The position numbers were made by a program, and so were the translations under genes. From Gallionella straubiae (GTDB lineage Bacteria > Pseudomonadota > Gammaproteobacteria > Burkholderiales > Gallionellaceae): DNA of 64,000 nucleotides. The stretch is taken from assembly GCF_051257895.1 (NCBI RefSeq), contig NZ_CP194331.1:124001-188000 (forward strand), given 5' to 3'. Positions 34,705-43,727 of this stretch are shown piece after piece (position 1 is the stretch's first letter; every line of letters begins with the position of its first letter). The notes beneath the pieces are model-generated. The model worked only from the letters and a program-made list of their open reading frames with translations. It was not told the origin of the DNA and made no database searches.

Positions 34705-36422
34705 GCCAGTATCTCCTTGACTTTGTTTACTATCATTTCAGGCGTGAAGGGCATTCCGCCGCAAATGGTGTAGGACTCGGGGCGCAACGAAGTTTCCGCG
34801 CGCACGAAGTGCGCGAGCTGGCCCTGGAAGTTGACTTCAGGCAGCAGCAGTCGCTTGCACGATGCGCCGAAGTCCTCGAATTGCTGCGCCGGCAGAGGGT
34901 TCAGCAGCTTGGGATAGAAGCCCTTGACCTTGTATCCCTCGGCACGCAGGCGTTGCAGCGCTTCGCGCACCACGCCGATGGTGCTGCCCCAAGTGATGAT
35001 GCCGAGGTCTGCCGCGCCTTCGCCATCCACTTCCGCCGGAGCGACATCGTTGACCACGTTCTTGAGCTTGTTGAAACGCTTGGCCTGCATGGCCTCATGG
35101 TTGGCCGATGCGTAGCTGGGCAGACCGCTCTCGCTGTGTTCGAGGCCGGTGGCGATGTGCAAGCCGCCGGGTGTGCCGGGATCGGCCATCGGTGAAATGC
35201 CGTCTTCGGTAAATTTGTAGCGTTGATACTCGCCTTCGCCGTTCCAGCGCTTGCGCTCCACCAGCTTGTAATCGGCCGGGTTCGGGCAGGGTACGCTCTG
35301 GGTCGAGAACGCCAGGGAGCCGTCGGAAAGCAACAGCACCGGGCACTGGTATTTTTCCGCGAGGTTGAACGCCACGACGGTCAAGTCGATGCAGTCCTTG
35401 ACGTTTTCCACCGACAGCACGATGCGCCCGGCATCGCCATGGCCGCCGTGTATTGCCAGGAACAGGTCGGATTGCTCATGCTTGGTCGGCAAGCCTGTAG
35501 AGGGGCCGCCACGCTGAACGTCGACCACCACGCAAGGCAGTTCGGCCATGAATGCCATGCCCAGCATCTCGCTCATCAGTGCGAGGCCGGGTCCGGAGGT
35601 GGAGGTCATTGCTTTCTTGCCCGCATAGGAGGCGCCGAGAACCTGGGAAATGGAGGCGATTTCATCTTCGGCCTGAATCAGGGTGCCGCCGCGCTTGGGC
35701 AGGTGCTTCGCGACGTAAATCGCGACTTCGGTCGCCGGGGTGATGGGGTAGGCGGAGAAGAAGTCCAATCCCGCGATGATCGCGCCTAGGCCGATGGCGT
35801 TATTGCCCGACATCACGATGACTTCCTGTTTGGACTTGGGTGTGCCGATGGCCCATGGATCGGTCTTTTTCAGCGCAGCGGCCAGTTCGCGGCCGCGCTC
35901 CAGCGCTTTCAGGTTGCCCTGCACCACATCCTCGCCCTTGCGCGCGAACTTGGTGGTGAGCACTTCACGCAGGGATTCCACCGGAATGTTGAACAGTTCC
36001 GACAGCGCACCCATCGCCACCATGTTCTTGGCGCGCGGGTTGTTCAATTCCTTGGCTGTCTGGGTCATCGGGATAGGGTAAGCGTGTACGCCTTCCGGAA
36101 TGTCCGGCGTGAAGTCGCTCGGGCTGTCGTAGACGATGGCGGTGCCAGGCCGGAGGAAGGCGCGGTTCATGTTGTACGCTTCGCCGTTGAAGGCGCACAG
36201 GACGTCGAAGATGTCGCCCTGGTTGTATACCCGTTCGGTGCTGGCACGCACCTGGTACATCGCGTAGCCACCCTTGATTTCGGCCGGGAAAGTCTTGAAT
36301 GTGTAGACGTCGAGACCGGCGCGTGCGCAGGCCTGAGTGATGAAATCGCCTACTGAGATGACACCCTCACCGCCTTCACCGCCGATTCGGATGATCAGAT
36401 CGTTCTTGGTTTTGCCTTGCAT
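34701..36422 (-). CDS. korA: 2-oxoglutarate:ferredoxin oxidoreductase, fused gamma-alpha subunit
   Basis: A 573-residue fusion. The N-terminal gamma domain (about 1-190; IGGEGGEGVISVGDFITQA) is followed by the alpha pyrimidine-binding domain (GNNAIGLGAIIAGLDFFSAY, PITPATEVA, TSTSGPGLALMSEMLGMAF) and a C-terminal transketolase-like domain. First gene of the operon korA-korB-frdB-frdA-nuoF-like, with GAGGAG before the ATG. Tandem -10-like TATAAT boxes lie 83-112 bp upstream. Two-subunit KOR of this form is typical of aerobic and microaerophilic rTCA bacteria and some heterotrophs. Confidence 0.87.
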   Translation of the reverse strand: MQGKTKNDLIIRIGGEGGEGVISVGDFITQACARAGLDVYTFKTFPAEIKGGYAMYQVRASTERVYNQGDIFDVLCAFNGEAYNMNRAFLRPGTAIVYDSPSDFTPDIPEGVHAYPIPMTQTAKELNNPRAKNMVAMGALSELFNIPVESLREVLTTKFARKGEDVVQGNLKALERGRELAAALKKTDPWAIGTPKSKQEVIVMSGNNAIGLGAIIAGLDFFSAYPITPATEVAIYVAKHLPKRGGTLIQAEDEIASISQVLGASYAGKKAMTSTSGPGLALMSEMLGMAFMAELPCVVVDVQRGGPSTGLPTKHEQSDLFLAIHGGHGDAGRIVLSVENVKDCIDLTVVAFNLAEKYQCPVLLLSDGSLAFSTQSVPCPNPADYKLVERKRWNGEGEYQRYKFTEDGISPMADPGTPGGLHIATGLEHSESGLPSYASANHEAMQAKRFNKLKNVVNDVAPAEVDGEGAADLGIITWGSTIGVVREALQRLRAEGYKVKGFYPKLLNPLPAQQFEDFGASCKRLLLPEVNFQGQLAHFVRAETSLRPESYTICGGMPFTPEMIVNKVKEILA

Positions 36423-36504
36423 CTACTGCTCCTCAGTAACTAAGTAATGGGGGGTGTGCCGTCCGCAGGCCCTGTCATGGCGGCCACAACAATTTAAAAA
36501 AATA

Positions 36505-36534
36505 ATTATATCAAAATATGCCGACGAAATTATA
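36505..36534 (-). promoter_or_regulatory. Tandem -10-like elements of the kor-frd operon
   Basis: Two perfect TATAAT hexamers on the minus strand (36529-36534 and 36505-36510) lie in an AT-rich patch between the gamma-carbonic anhydrase gene and korA. No convincing -35 box accompanies either, suggesting an activator-dependent promoter or chance in AT-rich DNA. Confidence 0.4.
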
Positions 36535-36634
36535 CAGGTTTTGGAAGAACCGCCGCGCAGAATCATCGAATTAGAGGGGTAAAGATGGATTTGGTTGCGC
36601 GCCGATGGCTGGCGGGAAAATTGCCTGTCCCGGA

Positions 36635-37174
36635 CTAGCGCGACGGGTTGTTCAGATAGTCGTCTTTCAGGCGGATATAGTGCTCGGCCGAGTATCTCAG
36701 GCGGGCGATTTCTTCCTGGGTCAGCGCCCGGACGGCCTTGACGGGGCGCCCCACGTAGAGCATGCCGCTTTCCAGCACCTTGCCCGGCGGAACCAGGCTG
36801 CCCGCGCCTATCATGACGCGGTCGGGAATGACGGCGTCGTCGAGGATGACCGAGCCCATGCCGATCAGGCATTCGTTGCCGATGGTGCAGCCGTGGAGGA
36901 CGGCGGAATGCCCGACGGTCACATAGTCGCCGACTAGCAGGGGCGAGCCGTCCGGCTTGTCCGGCGTCTTGTGCGAGACATGCCCGATGGTGAGGTCCTG
37001 GATGCTGGTGCCCCGGCCGATCACGATACGGTTCACGTCGCCGCGCAACACCGCATTGCACCAGACCGAGCTGTCGTCGCCGATGCTCACCTCGCCGATG
37101 ATCTGGCAGGATGCATGGGCATAGACGCGTGCTCCGAGGATCGGCATTTTATCGAGGTAGGCAGCTACAGGCAT
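36635..37174 (-). CDS. Gamma-carbonic anhydrase-like left-handed beta-helix protein
   Basis: Hexapeptide-repeat protein of 179 residues (YrdA/CaiE group). Repeats such as CQIIGEVSIGDDSSVWCNAV and the metal-site histidines in IGHVSHKTP and GHSAVLHGC are visible, so the three Zn/Fe ligands of the gamma class are present. Activity as a carbonic anhydrase is plausible but many YrdA homologues have none. It lies 54 bp behind the amidase gene on the same strand and 212 bp ahead of korA. Confidence 0.85.
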   Translation of the reverse strand: MPVAAYLDKMPILGARVYAHASCQIIGEVSIGDDSSVWCNAVLRGDVNRIVIGRGTSIQDLTIGHVSHKTPDKPDGSPLLVGDYVTVGHSAVLHGCTIGNECLIGMGSVILDDAVIPDRVMIGAGSLVPPGKVLESGMLYVGRPVKAVRALTQEEIARLRYSAEHYIRLKDDYLNNPSR

Positions 37175-37228
37175 GAAGGCTCCGGGGAGATAAACGATAA
37201 ATCGGTGCTTGGTGTATGGGGCAGCATT

Positions 37229-38419
37229 TTAACCTTTTCCGAAGAGTTGGGCAGCCGCCAGAAGCTGGCCATCCTGGCCGCGCGCACCCAGCAGCGAGAT
37301 GCCGAGCGGGCAACCGTCCTTTTCCAGCAGCGGCATCGAAACTTGCGGCAGCCCGGCAACCGCGGCGATGCAGGTATGCCGCATGGTGTTGAGGCGGCCT
37401 GCGCGCGCCTCTTCTATCGACCGGCCCTTGAGCGGTGCGACGCCGGCAGCGGTCGGGAAAACGACCAGCGTGCCGGGAGAAACGATGCCTTCAATCTGTT
37501 CGATCAACTGCTTTCTGATCAGTCGCTTTTCCTCCATGTCGCTGCGGCTGACCGTGGATATCTTTTCGAGCCGCCCGCGAATTTCCGCGCCGAAGGCGTC
37601 GAGGTTCTGAGAAATCCATGCGCCATGCGCCTCGTTCAGCTCCCACCACTGGATGTTGCGCAGCGTCTCGATCCAGGTCGCGAAGTCCGGCTTGCCCAGT
37701 TCGATCTCGGCGGTCTCGATGCCGAGCCGGGAAAGGCCGCTGATGAACGTATCGAATTTCGTCGCGAGTTCGGCATCTTGTGTGGCAAACAGGTCGCGCG
37801 CGATCAGGAGCCTGCGCGCGTTGAATTCCGGGATGTCGCGGCCGAGCATGACGCCGCCCACCCTCGCCATCATCTCCGGCGTGTGCGCGAACCACCCGGC
37901 CGCATCGAAGCTCGGCGCCATCGGATACACGCCTTGCAGGGAAGCTGCGCCGTGTGTGGTGCGGATGCCGTAGATGCCGCAATACGATGCCGGGATGCGC
38001 ATCGAACCGGCGGTGTCGGTGCCCAGCGCAAAATCCACCAAGCCGCCGGCGACCGCAGAGGCGGAGCCGCTGGAAGAGCCGCCCGGAATCCTGTCGGGGC
38101 ATTTGGAATTCAGCGGCGTGCCGTAGTGAAAGTTTTCTCCATCGAGGGAGAAGGCCATCTCGTCCGAGATGGTCTTGCCGAGCAGCGTGGCGCCCTCGTT
38201 CAGCAGCCGCTCGACCGCGGGCGCAGTCGTCTGCGCCACGGGATGCGTGCTCTTCCAGCGCGGATTGCCTGCACCGGTGACGAATCCTTCGACATCGTAG
38301 AGTTCCTTCACCGCGAAGGTCAGCGAGGAAAGTTTTCCTTCCTTTGTCGGCGAGACGGTAATCATCTCGCCGGGGACGAAGGCGTTGCAGGTATCGACTG
38401 GTTTCATGGATAGGCTCAT
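37229..38419 (-). CDS. Amidase signature family protein
   Basis: Amidase of 396 residues with the Ser-Ser-Lys catalytic elements: Lys in FAVKELYDVEG and the Gly/Ser-rich PGGSSSGSASAVAGG, followed by GTDTAGSMRIPASYCGIYG. It is shorter than GatA (about 480) and has no gatB or gatC beside it, so it is probably a metabolic amidase (amide or carbamate substrate) rather than part of the tRNA amidotransferase. A second in-frame ATG at 38407 is an alternative start. Confidence 0.85.
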   Translation of the reverse strand: MSLSMKPVDTCNAFVPGEMITVSPTKEGKLSSLTFAVKELYDVEGFVTGAGNPRWKSTHPVAQTTAPAVERLLNEGATLLGKTISDEMAFSLDGENFHYGTPLNSKCPDRIPGGSSSGSASAVAGGLVDFALGTDTAGSMRIPASYCGIYGIRTTHGAASLQGVYPMAPSFDAAGWFAHTPEMMARVGGVMLGRDIPEFNARRLLIARDLFATQDAELATKFDTFISGLSRLGIETAEIELGKPDFATWIETLRNIQWWELNEAHGAWISQNLDAFGAEIRGRLEKISTVSRSDMEEKRLIRKQLIEQIEGIVSPGTLVVFPTAAGVAPLKGRSIEEARAGRLNTMRHTCIAAVAGLPQVSMPLLEKDGCPLGISLLGARGQDGQLLAAAQLFGKG

Positions 38420-38602
38420 TGGTTGGCTTGCATCAGAATTTCAGCGGCTAGCCCATGCGTAAATTGCCGGATGTGATTCATGACACTGTAGGTGGAATGT
38501 ACCCGAATTTGCTTATTGATCCGCTTGGCAATTAGCACGAACATCACCGACGGGTGCAAGTCACTTCCATCGGCGGAAGGAATCACGTTTCGGGGGTTGA
38601 AA

Positions 38603-38752
38603 ATGGCAACCATAATCATCGGGATCGGTATAGGCATCGTCATCGTCGCCCTTGCCATCGAGCCGGAAAAGATTGCGCAATACCGGCGCTATGCCGTGCC
38701 GATGGGCGCTCTCGCTGGCATATTGATGGCAATTGTCCTGCTCGCGCAGTAG
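38603..38752 (+). CDS. Small two-helix membrane protein, tandem copy 1
   Basis: A 49-residue protein, MATIIIGIGIG..., with two hydrophobic segments (about 3-19 and 31-48) separated by a polar EPEKIAQYRR loop. GGGGG lies about 7 bp before the ATG. It is clearly related to the next small gene at 38823: both have IIIGI, ALAI, K(I/L)AQY and AGIL in register, and their leaders also match. Function unknown. The longer frame from 38492 is not supported. Confidence 0.6.
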   Translation: MATIIIGIGIGIVIVALAIEPEKIAQYRRYAVPMGALAGILMAIVLLAQ

Positions 38753-38822
38753 ATAGGGGGCCTCAAATCTGGATGAAAAGGGATTTTTCCATGGCGGCAA
38801 AGTCATCTTGGAGGGATTGCAA

Positions 38823-38966
38823 ATGGAGTCCATAATCATCGGCATTCTCTTCATTGCCCTTGCCATCGTGTCGGACAAGTTGGCGCAATACGGGCACCGG
38901 GTTTTTCCCATCGGTATTATCGCCGGCATACTCGCCGTTCTTGTGCTAGTGCATGCCATAGATTGA
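38823..38966 (+). CDS. Small two-helix membrane protein, tandem copy 2
   Basis: A 47-residue protein starting MESIIIGILFIALAI with a GGAGGG Shine-Dalgarno 7 bases before the ATG. It is about half identical to the 49-residue protein 70 bp upstream, and the sequence before the start (TTCCATGGCGGC...GGAGGG) also mirrors the leader of that gene. This indicates duplication of a whole gene unit of about 220 bp. Two membrane segments with a short polar loop (SDKLAQYGH). No family recognised. Confidence 0.6.
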   Translation: MESIIIGILFIALAIVSDKLAQYGHRVFPIGIIAGILAVLVLVHAID

Positions 38967-39008
38967 GCGTGTGCAGGCGGGGAGGGGAATCATCCTGTGC
39001 GGGAATTT

Positions 39009-40373
39009 CTACCGGATCCACACGGTCTTCGCATTCACGAATTCAAGCATCCCCAGTTTCGATAGTTCGCGCCCGTAGCCCGAGGCCTTTACGCCGCCGA
39101 AGGGCAGGCGCGGGTCGGATTTGACCATGCCGTTGACGAAGGTGCAGCCCGCCTGGATCTGCGCTGCCAGTTGTTCGGCGCGCGCCGTGTCGCGGCTCCA
39201 GATCGACGAGCCGAGTCCGTAGCGGGTATCGTTGGCGATGCGCAGCGCATCCGCTTCGTCTGCGGCGCGGATCACGGTCGCCACCGGGCCGAACATTTCT
39301 TCGTTGTAGGCGCGAACCTTCGGGGTGACGCGATCCAGGATCGAGGGGCGGTAGAAGAAGCCTTTTCCCTCCACCGCTTGGCAGCCACTCACCGCGACCG
39401 CACCCTGCGCGATGGAATCGCTGATCTGGCCATGCAATGAGTCGCGCAGGTCGGCGCGCGCCATCGGCCCGATCTGCGTCGCGTCGTCCATTGGGTCGCC
39501 GAGCCTGAGCGTCTCCACTTTTGCTTTCAACTGGCGCAGGAATTCGTCGGCGATCTGCGGCACGACGATGAAGCGCTTGGCGGCGATGCACGACTGCCCG
39601 CAATTCATGAAACGCGAGGCGGCCGCCGTGCTGACCGTCAACTCCAGATCGGCATCGTGCAGCACGATGAAAGGATCGGAGCCGCCCAGTTCCAGCACGC
39701 ATTTTTTCAGGTGCTGGCCGGCGCACGCGGCCACCTTGCGTCCCGCGGCTTCCGAGCCGGTGAACGTGACACCATGCACATGCGGGCTGGCGATGGCCTC
39801 GGCCGTCTGCTCGACCTCGATCATCAGGCTCGTAAACACTCCATCCGGCAGGCCGCACTCGCGGAATACGGCCTCGATCGCCAGCGCGCACTGCGGCACG
39901 TTCGGCGCATGTTTCAACACCATCGCATTACCCGCCATCAGGGCAGGGGCTGCGGCGCGGAATGCCTGCCAGAAGGGGAAGTTCCACGGCATGATGGCCA
40001 GCACCACGCCGAGCGGATAATGCGCAACGTAGCTTCGGCCGGTGTCCGACTCCCCCGGTTCGGAGCGCATGAATTCTTCGGCATGCTGCGCATAGTAGTC
40101 GCAGACGCTCGCACATTTCTCGACCTCGGCTCGCGCCTCGCGCAGCGGCTTGCCCATTTCCTGCGTGATGAAGGTTGCATAGCGGTCGCACCGGGCGTGC
40201 AACTGATGCGCGACGTTGCGCAGCACTTCGGCACGCCGGGAAAAAGCAGTTTGTGCCCAGGCCTGTTGCGCGTGGTGGGCTTTCTCAAGCGCCCGCTCCA
40301 GGCGGCTGGCATCCCAGCTGGCGTAGGTCTGGAGCAACTGATTGGTGGCCGGGTTCAGGCTTGTGTGTGGCAT
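39009..40373 (-). CDS. Aldehyde dehydrogenase, succinate-semialdehyde dehydrogenase type
   Basis: NAD(P)-dependent ALDH of 454 residues. The catalytic Cys lies in MNCGQSCIAAKRF, the general-base Glu in CVLELGGSDPF, and the cofactor region shows MPWNFPFWQ and TFTGSEAAGRKVA. Overall it looks like the bacterial SSADH (Sad/YneI) group, which oxidises succinate semialdehyde to succinate. No GABA transaminase is nearby, so the physiological aldehyde is unsure. A strong hairpin separates it from pntB. Confidence 0.83.
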   Translation of the reverse strand: MPHTSLNPATNQLLQTYASWDASRLERALEKAHHAQQAWAQTAFSRRAEVLRNVAHQLHARCDRYATFITQEMGKPLREARAEVEKCASVCDYYAQHAEEFMRSEPGESDTGRSYVAHYPLGVVLAIMPWNFPFWQAFRAAAPALMAGNAMVLKHAPNVPQCALAIEAVFRECGLPDGVFTSLMIEVEQTAEAIASPHVHGVTFTGSEAAGRKVAACAGQHLKKCVLELGGSDPFIVLHDADLELTVSTAAASRFMNCGQSCIAAKRFIVVPQIADEFLRQLKAKVETLRLGDPMDDATQIGPMARADLRDSLHGQISDSIAQGAVAVSGCQAVEGKGFFYRPSILDRVTPKVRAYNEEMFGPVATVIRAADEADALRIANDTRYGLGSSIWSRDTARAEQLAAQIQAGCTFVNGMVKSDPRLPFGGVKASGYGRELSKLGMLEFVNAKTVWIR

Positions 40374-40421
40374 GATCGGGATGTCGTGTAATTCCGGTCC
40401 GGGATTTTAACGTCAGATGGA

Positions 40422-40447
40422 ATAACGCCCGCTGGTGCGGGCGTTAT
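40422..40447 (-). terminator. Strong hairpin behind pntB, probable terminator
   Basis: ATAACGCCCGC at 40422-40432 and GCGGGCGTTAT at 40437-40447 form a perfect 11-bp stem with a 4-base loop, 20 bp beyond the pntB stop on the minus strand. Only two or three T residues follow, so termination may be partial. Confidence 0.6.
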
Positions 40448-40467
40448 CCTGCCAAAATTCTGCTTCG

Positions 40468-41889
40468 CTATGCTTTCAGCGAGGCAAGCACCTCGTCCAG
40501 CATTTTCTTTGCGTCGCCGAACAACATGCGGTTGTTCTCCTTGTAGAAGAGCGGATTGTCGACGCCCGCGTAGCCGGAGGCCATGCTGCGCTTCATCACG
40601 ATCGAAGTCTTGGCCTTCCATACTTCCAGCACCGGCATGCCGGCGATCGGGCTGTTCGGATCGTCCTGCGCGGCCGGGTTCACGATGTCGTTGGCACCGA
40701 TCACCATCGCGACATCGGTGCACGGGAAGTCGTCGTTGAGCTCATCCATTTCCAGCACGATGTCGTAGGGCACCTTGGCTTCGGCGAGCAGCACGTTCAT
40801 GTGGCCGGGCATACGGCCCGCGACCGGGTGGATGCCGAAACGCACGTTGACGCCTTTTTCGCGCAGCAGCTTGGTGATCTCGTAGACCGTGTGCTGTGCC
40901 TGCGCCACCGCCATGCCGTAGCCCGGCACGATGATGACGTTCTTGGCTTCGCGCAGCAGTTCTGCGGTCTCGACCGCGCTGACCGGCACCGCTTCGCCGG
41001 CCGGTTGTTGTGCATCGCCGCTCGGTGCGGCAGGTGCGCCGCTGCCGGTGCCGAAGCCGCCCGCGATCACGCTGATGAAGTGGCGGTTCATCGCGCGGCA
41101 CATGATGTAGGAAAGGATCGCGCCGGAAGAACCCACCAGCGCGCCGGTGACGATCAGCAGGTCGTTCGACAGCATGAAACCGGTTGCTGCCGCCGCCCAG
41201 CCGGAGTAGCTGTTCAGCATCGACACCACCACCGGCATGTCCGCGCCGCCGATCGCCATCACCATGTGAATACCGAACAGCAGCGCGATCACGGTCATAA
41301 CGATCAACGGGATCATGCCGTCGGCAACCGAGTGCGTATTGAGGAACTTGTAGCCGAAGAAAATAACGACCAGCAGGCCCAGAAGGTTTATCCAGTGGCG
41401 TGCGGGCAGGAGCAGCGGCTTGCCGCCGATCTTGCCCGACAGTTTGCCGAAGGCGATGATCGAGCCGGAGAAGGTCACAGCGCCGATCAGGATGCCGATG
41501 TAGATTTCCATCTCGTGGATGGCTTTTTCGGCACTGGATAAATTGGCCGCTGCCGCCGGGTCGATGTAATTTGCAAACCCGACCAGGCAGGCGGCCAGGC
41601 CGACCAGACTGTGCATCAGCGCGACCAGTTCGGGCATCTGCGTCATTTTTACCACGCGCGCGGCGTAGATGCCGACGCTGCCGCCGACTACCATGGCGCC
41701 GACGATCCACGGAATGCCGGCCATGGTGACACGCGGGCCGAAGATGGTGGCCAGTACGGCAAGCGCCATACCGATCATGCCGTAGAGGTTACCGCGCCGC
41801 GAGGTTTCCGGATGGGACAGGCCGCCGAGACTCAGGATAAAGAGTATCGTTGCGCCGATATATGAAACTGTTGCCAAGCTTTCAGACAT
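40468..41889 (-). CDS. pntB: NAD(P) transhydrogenase, beta subunit
   Basis: Proton-translocating transhydrogenase subunit of 473 residues: about nine membrane helices in the first 280 residues, then the NADP(H)-binding domain with VIIVPGYGMAVAQAQH and the VMVIGANDIVNPAAQDDPNS and KRSMASGYAGVDNPLF motifs, all intact. With PntA it drives NADP reduction by NADH using the proton gradient. It follows pntA after 34 bp. Confidence 0.95.
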   Translation of the reverse strand: MSESLATVSYIGATILFILSLGGLSHPETSRRGNLYGMIGMALAVLATIFGPRVTMAGIPWIVGAMVVGGSVGIYAARVVKMTQMPELVALMHSLVGLAACLVGFANYIDPAAAANLSSAEKAIHEMEIYIGILIGAVTFSGSIIAFGKLSGKIGGKPLLLPARHWINLLGLLVVIFFGYKFLNTHSVADGMIPLIVMTVIALLFGIHMVMAIGGADMPVVVSMLNSYSGWAAAATGFMLSNDLLIVTGALVGSSGAILSYIMCRAMNRHFISVIAGGFGTGSGAPAAPSGDAQQPAGEAVPVSAVETAELLREAKNVIIVPGYGMAVAQAQHTVYEITKLLREKGVNVRFGIHPVAGRMPGHMNVLLAEAKVPYDIVLEMDELNDDFPCTDVAMVIGANDIVNPAAQDDPNSPIAGMPVLEVWKAKTSIVMKRSMASGYAGVDNPLFYKENNRMLFGDAKKMLDEVLASLKA

Positions 41890-41923
41890 GATTGATTACC
41901 TTGTATTGTTTTCTACGGCCTAG

Positions 41924-43507
41924 TTATTTGCGGAACATCGCCAGCATGCGCTGGGTGACGGCAAAACCACCGAACATGTTGACTGCGGTGAGCGCCAAGG
42001 CGGCGACGGCGAGGCCGAGGATAAGACCCCTGCCATCAGCTCCGCCGACCGGCGGCGCGACCTGCACCAGCGCACCGATGGCGATGATGCTGCTGATCGC
42101 ATTGGTCACGCTCATCAGCGGGGTGTGCAAGGCGGGAGTGACGTTCCACACCACCATGTAGCCGACGAAGCAGGCCAGCACGAACACCGTGAAATGCCCG
42201 AGGAAGGCAGCGGGCGCGAAGGCACCGACGAACCAGAACAGGACTGTGGCGACGCCGAACATGATCGCCAGTTTGCCGCCAGCCATTGGCTCGCTGCTGC
42301 CGCCATGGCCGTGGCCTTTGGCGGCGGGTGCAGCCGCCTTTGCCGCAGCCGGTTTGGCCGGTGCAGCCGGCAGTTTGGGCGCGGGCGCCGGCCAGGTGAC
42401 CTCGCCTTCCTTGATGACCGTCAGGCCGCGGATGGCGTCGTCGTCCATGTTGACGTTGATGTTGCCATCCTTGGCCTTGCACAGTTCCTCGGTGAGGCGG
42501 AACAGGTTGGTCGCATACAGCGTCGAGGACTGCTTGGCCAGGCGGCTGGGCAGATCGGTATAGCCGACGATGGTCACGCCGTGCTTCACCACGGCCTTGC
42601 CGGGCTCGGTCAGCTCGCAGTTGCCACCCCGTTCGGCCGCCATGTCCACGATGACGCTGCCGGGCTTCATGCTCTGCACCATCTCGGCGGTGATCAGCCG
42701 GGGTGCGGGTTTGCCAGGGATCAGCGCGGTGGTGATGATGATGTCGCATTCCTTGGCCTGCTTGGTGTACATCTCGCGCTGGGCCTGCTGGAAGCCCTCG
42801 CTCATCACCTTGGCGTAGCCGCCGCCGCCGGAGCCTTCCTCCTCGTAATCGACCTTGACGAATTCGCCACCCAGCGACACGACCTGGTCGGCCACTTCGG
42901 CACGGGTGTCGTTGGCGCGCACGATCGCGCCCAGGCCGGCTGCGGTGCCGATGGCCGCGAGGCCCGCCACGCCGGCGCCGGCGATGAAGACCTTGGCTGG
43001 AGGAACCTTGCCCGCAGCGGTGATCTGGCCGTTGAAGAAGCGGCCGAAGGCATTGGCGGCCTCGATCACGGCGCGGTAGCCGGCAACACCGGCCTGCGAG
43101 GTCAGGGCGTCCATCTTCTGCGCGCGGGAAAGCTGGCGCGGCAGCGCGTCGATGGCCAGCACAGTGGCCTTCTTCGCCGCCAGTTGCTGCATCAATTCCG
43201 GATTTTGCGCCGGCCAGACGAAGCCGATCAGGGTGCCGCCTTCGCGCATCAGGCCGACCTCTTCCGTTGTCGGCACGCATACCTTGAAAACGATGTCGGA
43301 CGCGGCCCACAGTTTGGCCGTGCCGTCGATAATTTCCGCGCCTGCGGCACGGTAAGTGTCGTCGCTGAAATTTGCCGCATCACCGGCGCCGGATTCGACG
43401 GCGACCTTGAAGCCCAGCTTGATAAGTTTCTCTACGACTTCAGGAACAGTCGCAACACGTTTTTCTCCCGCGGCGGTTTCCCGCGGGATTCCTATCATCA
43501 GAGTCAT
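41924..43507 (-). CDS. pntA: NAD(P) transhydrogenase, alpha subunit (fused form)
   Basis: A 527-residue fused alpha subunit. The N-terminal NAD(H)-binding domain begins MTLMIGIPRETAAGEKRVAT and includes KVFIAGAGVAGLAAIGTA. A Pro/Ala-rich linker with GHGHGG follows at about 400-430, then three or four C-terminal membrane helices. ATG 43507 is chosen from homology; the frame continues to 43648 but that stretch is low-complexity. Some relatives split this gene into pntAA and pntAB; here it is whole. The upstream gap to the CitE-like gene is 220 bp, with no gene seen in it. Confidence 0.93.
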   Translation of the reverse strand: MTLMIGIPRETAAGEKRVATVPEVVEKLIKLGFKVAVESGAGDAANFSDDTYRAAGAEIIDGTAKLWAASDIVFKVCVPTTEEVGLMREGGTLIGFVWPAQNPELMQQLAAKKATVLAIDALPRQLSRAQKMDALTSQAGVAGYRAVIEAANAFGRFFNGQITAAGKVPPAKVFIAGAGVAGLAAIGTAAGLGAIVRANDTRAEVADQVVSLGGEFVKVDYEEEGSGGGGYAKVMSEGFQQAQREMYTKQAKECDIIITTALIPGKPAPRLITAEMVQSMKPGSVIVDMAAERGGNCELTEPGKAVVKHGVTIVGYTDLPSRLAKQSSTLYATNLFRLTEELCKAKDGNINVNMDDDAIRGLTVIKEGEVTWPAPAPKLPAAPAKPAAAKAAAPAAKGHGHGGSSEPMAGGKLAIMFGVATVLFWFVGAFAPAAFLGHFTVFVLACFVGYMVVWNVTPALHTPLMSVTNAISSIIAIGALVQVAPPVGGADGRGLILGLAVAALALTAVNMFGGFAVTQRMLAMFRK

Positions 43508-43727
43508 GGAATTTCCCGTTTTGGTTAAAGTTTGTTTCTGTCTGCCGTTCCGGCTGGCATGCCGCTTCGGCTTGTGTTTTTTTGCTGCACCATCAGGATG
43601 TTTTGCTGCATTGCCGGAATGTCGTTCATTCGGGATGCGCGGAGGCACGATGTTACTTCAAAAATCTTCCGGCCATCAACCTTCTTTTTTCGCTTTTTTA
43701 GCGGCGCCTGCGGCGCAAAGGACGGGT

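Noticed and set aside
37229..38419. GatA subunit of the tRNA amidotransferase
   Set aside because: Too short for GatA and without gatB or gatC next to it; a general amidase-signature enzyme is the safer call.
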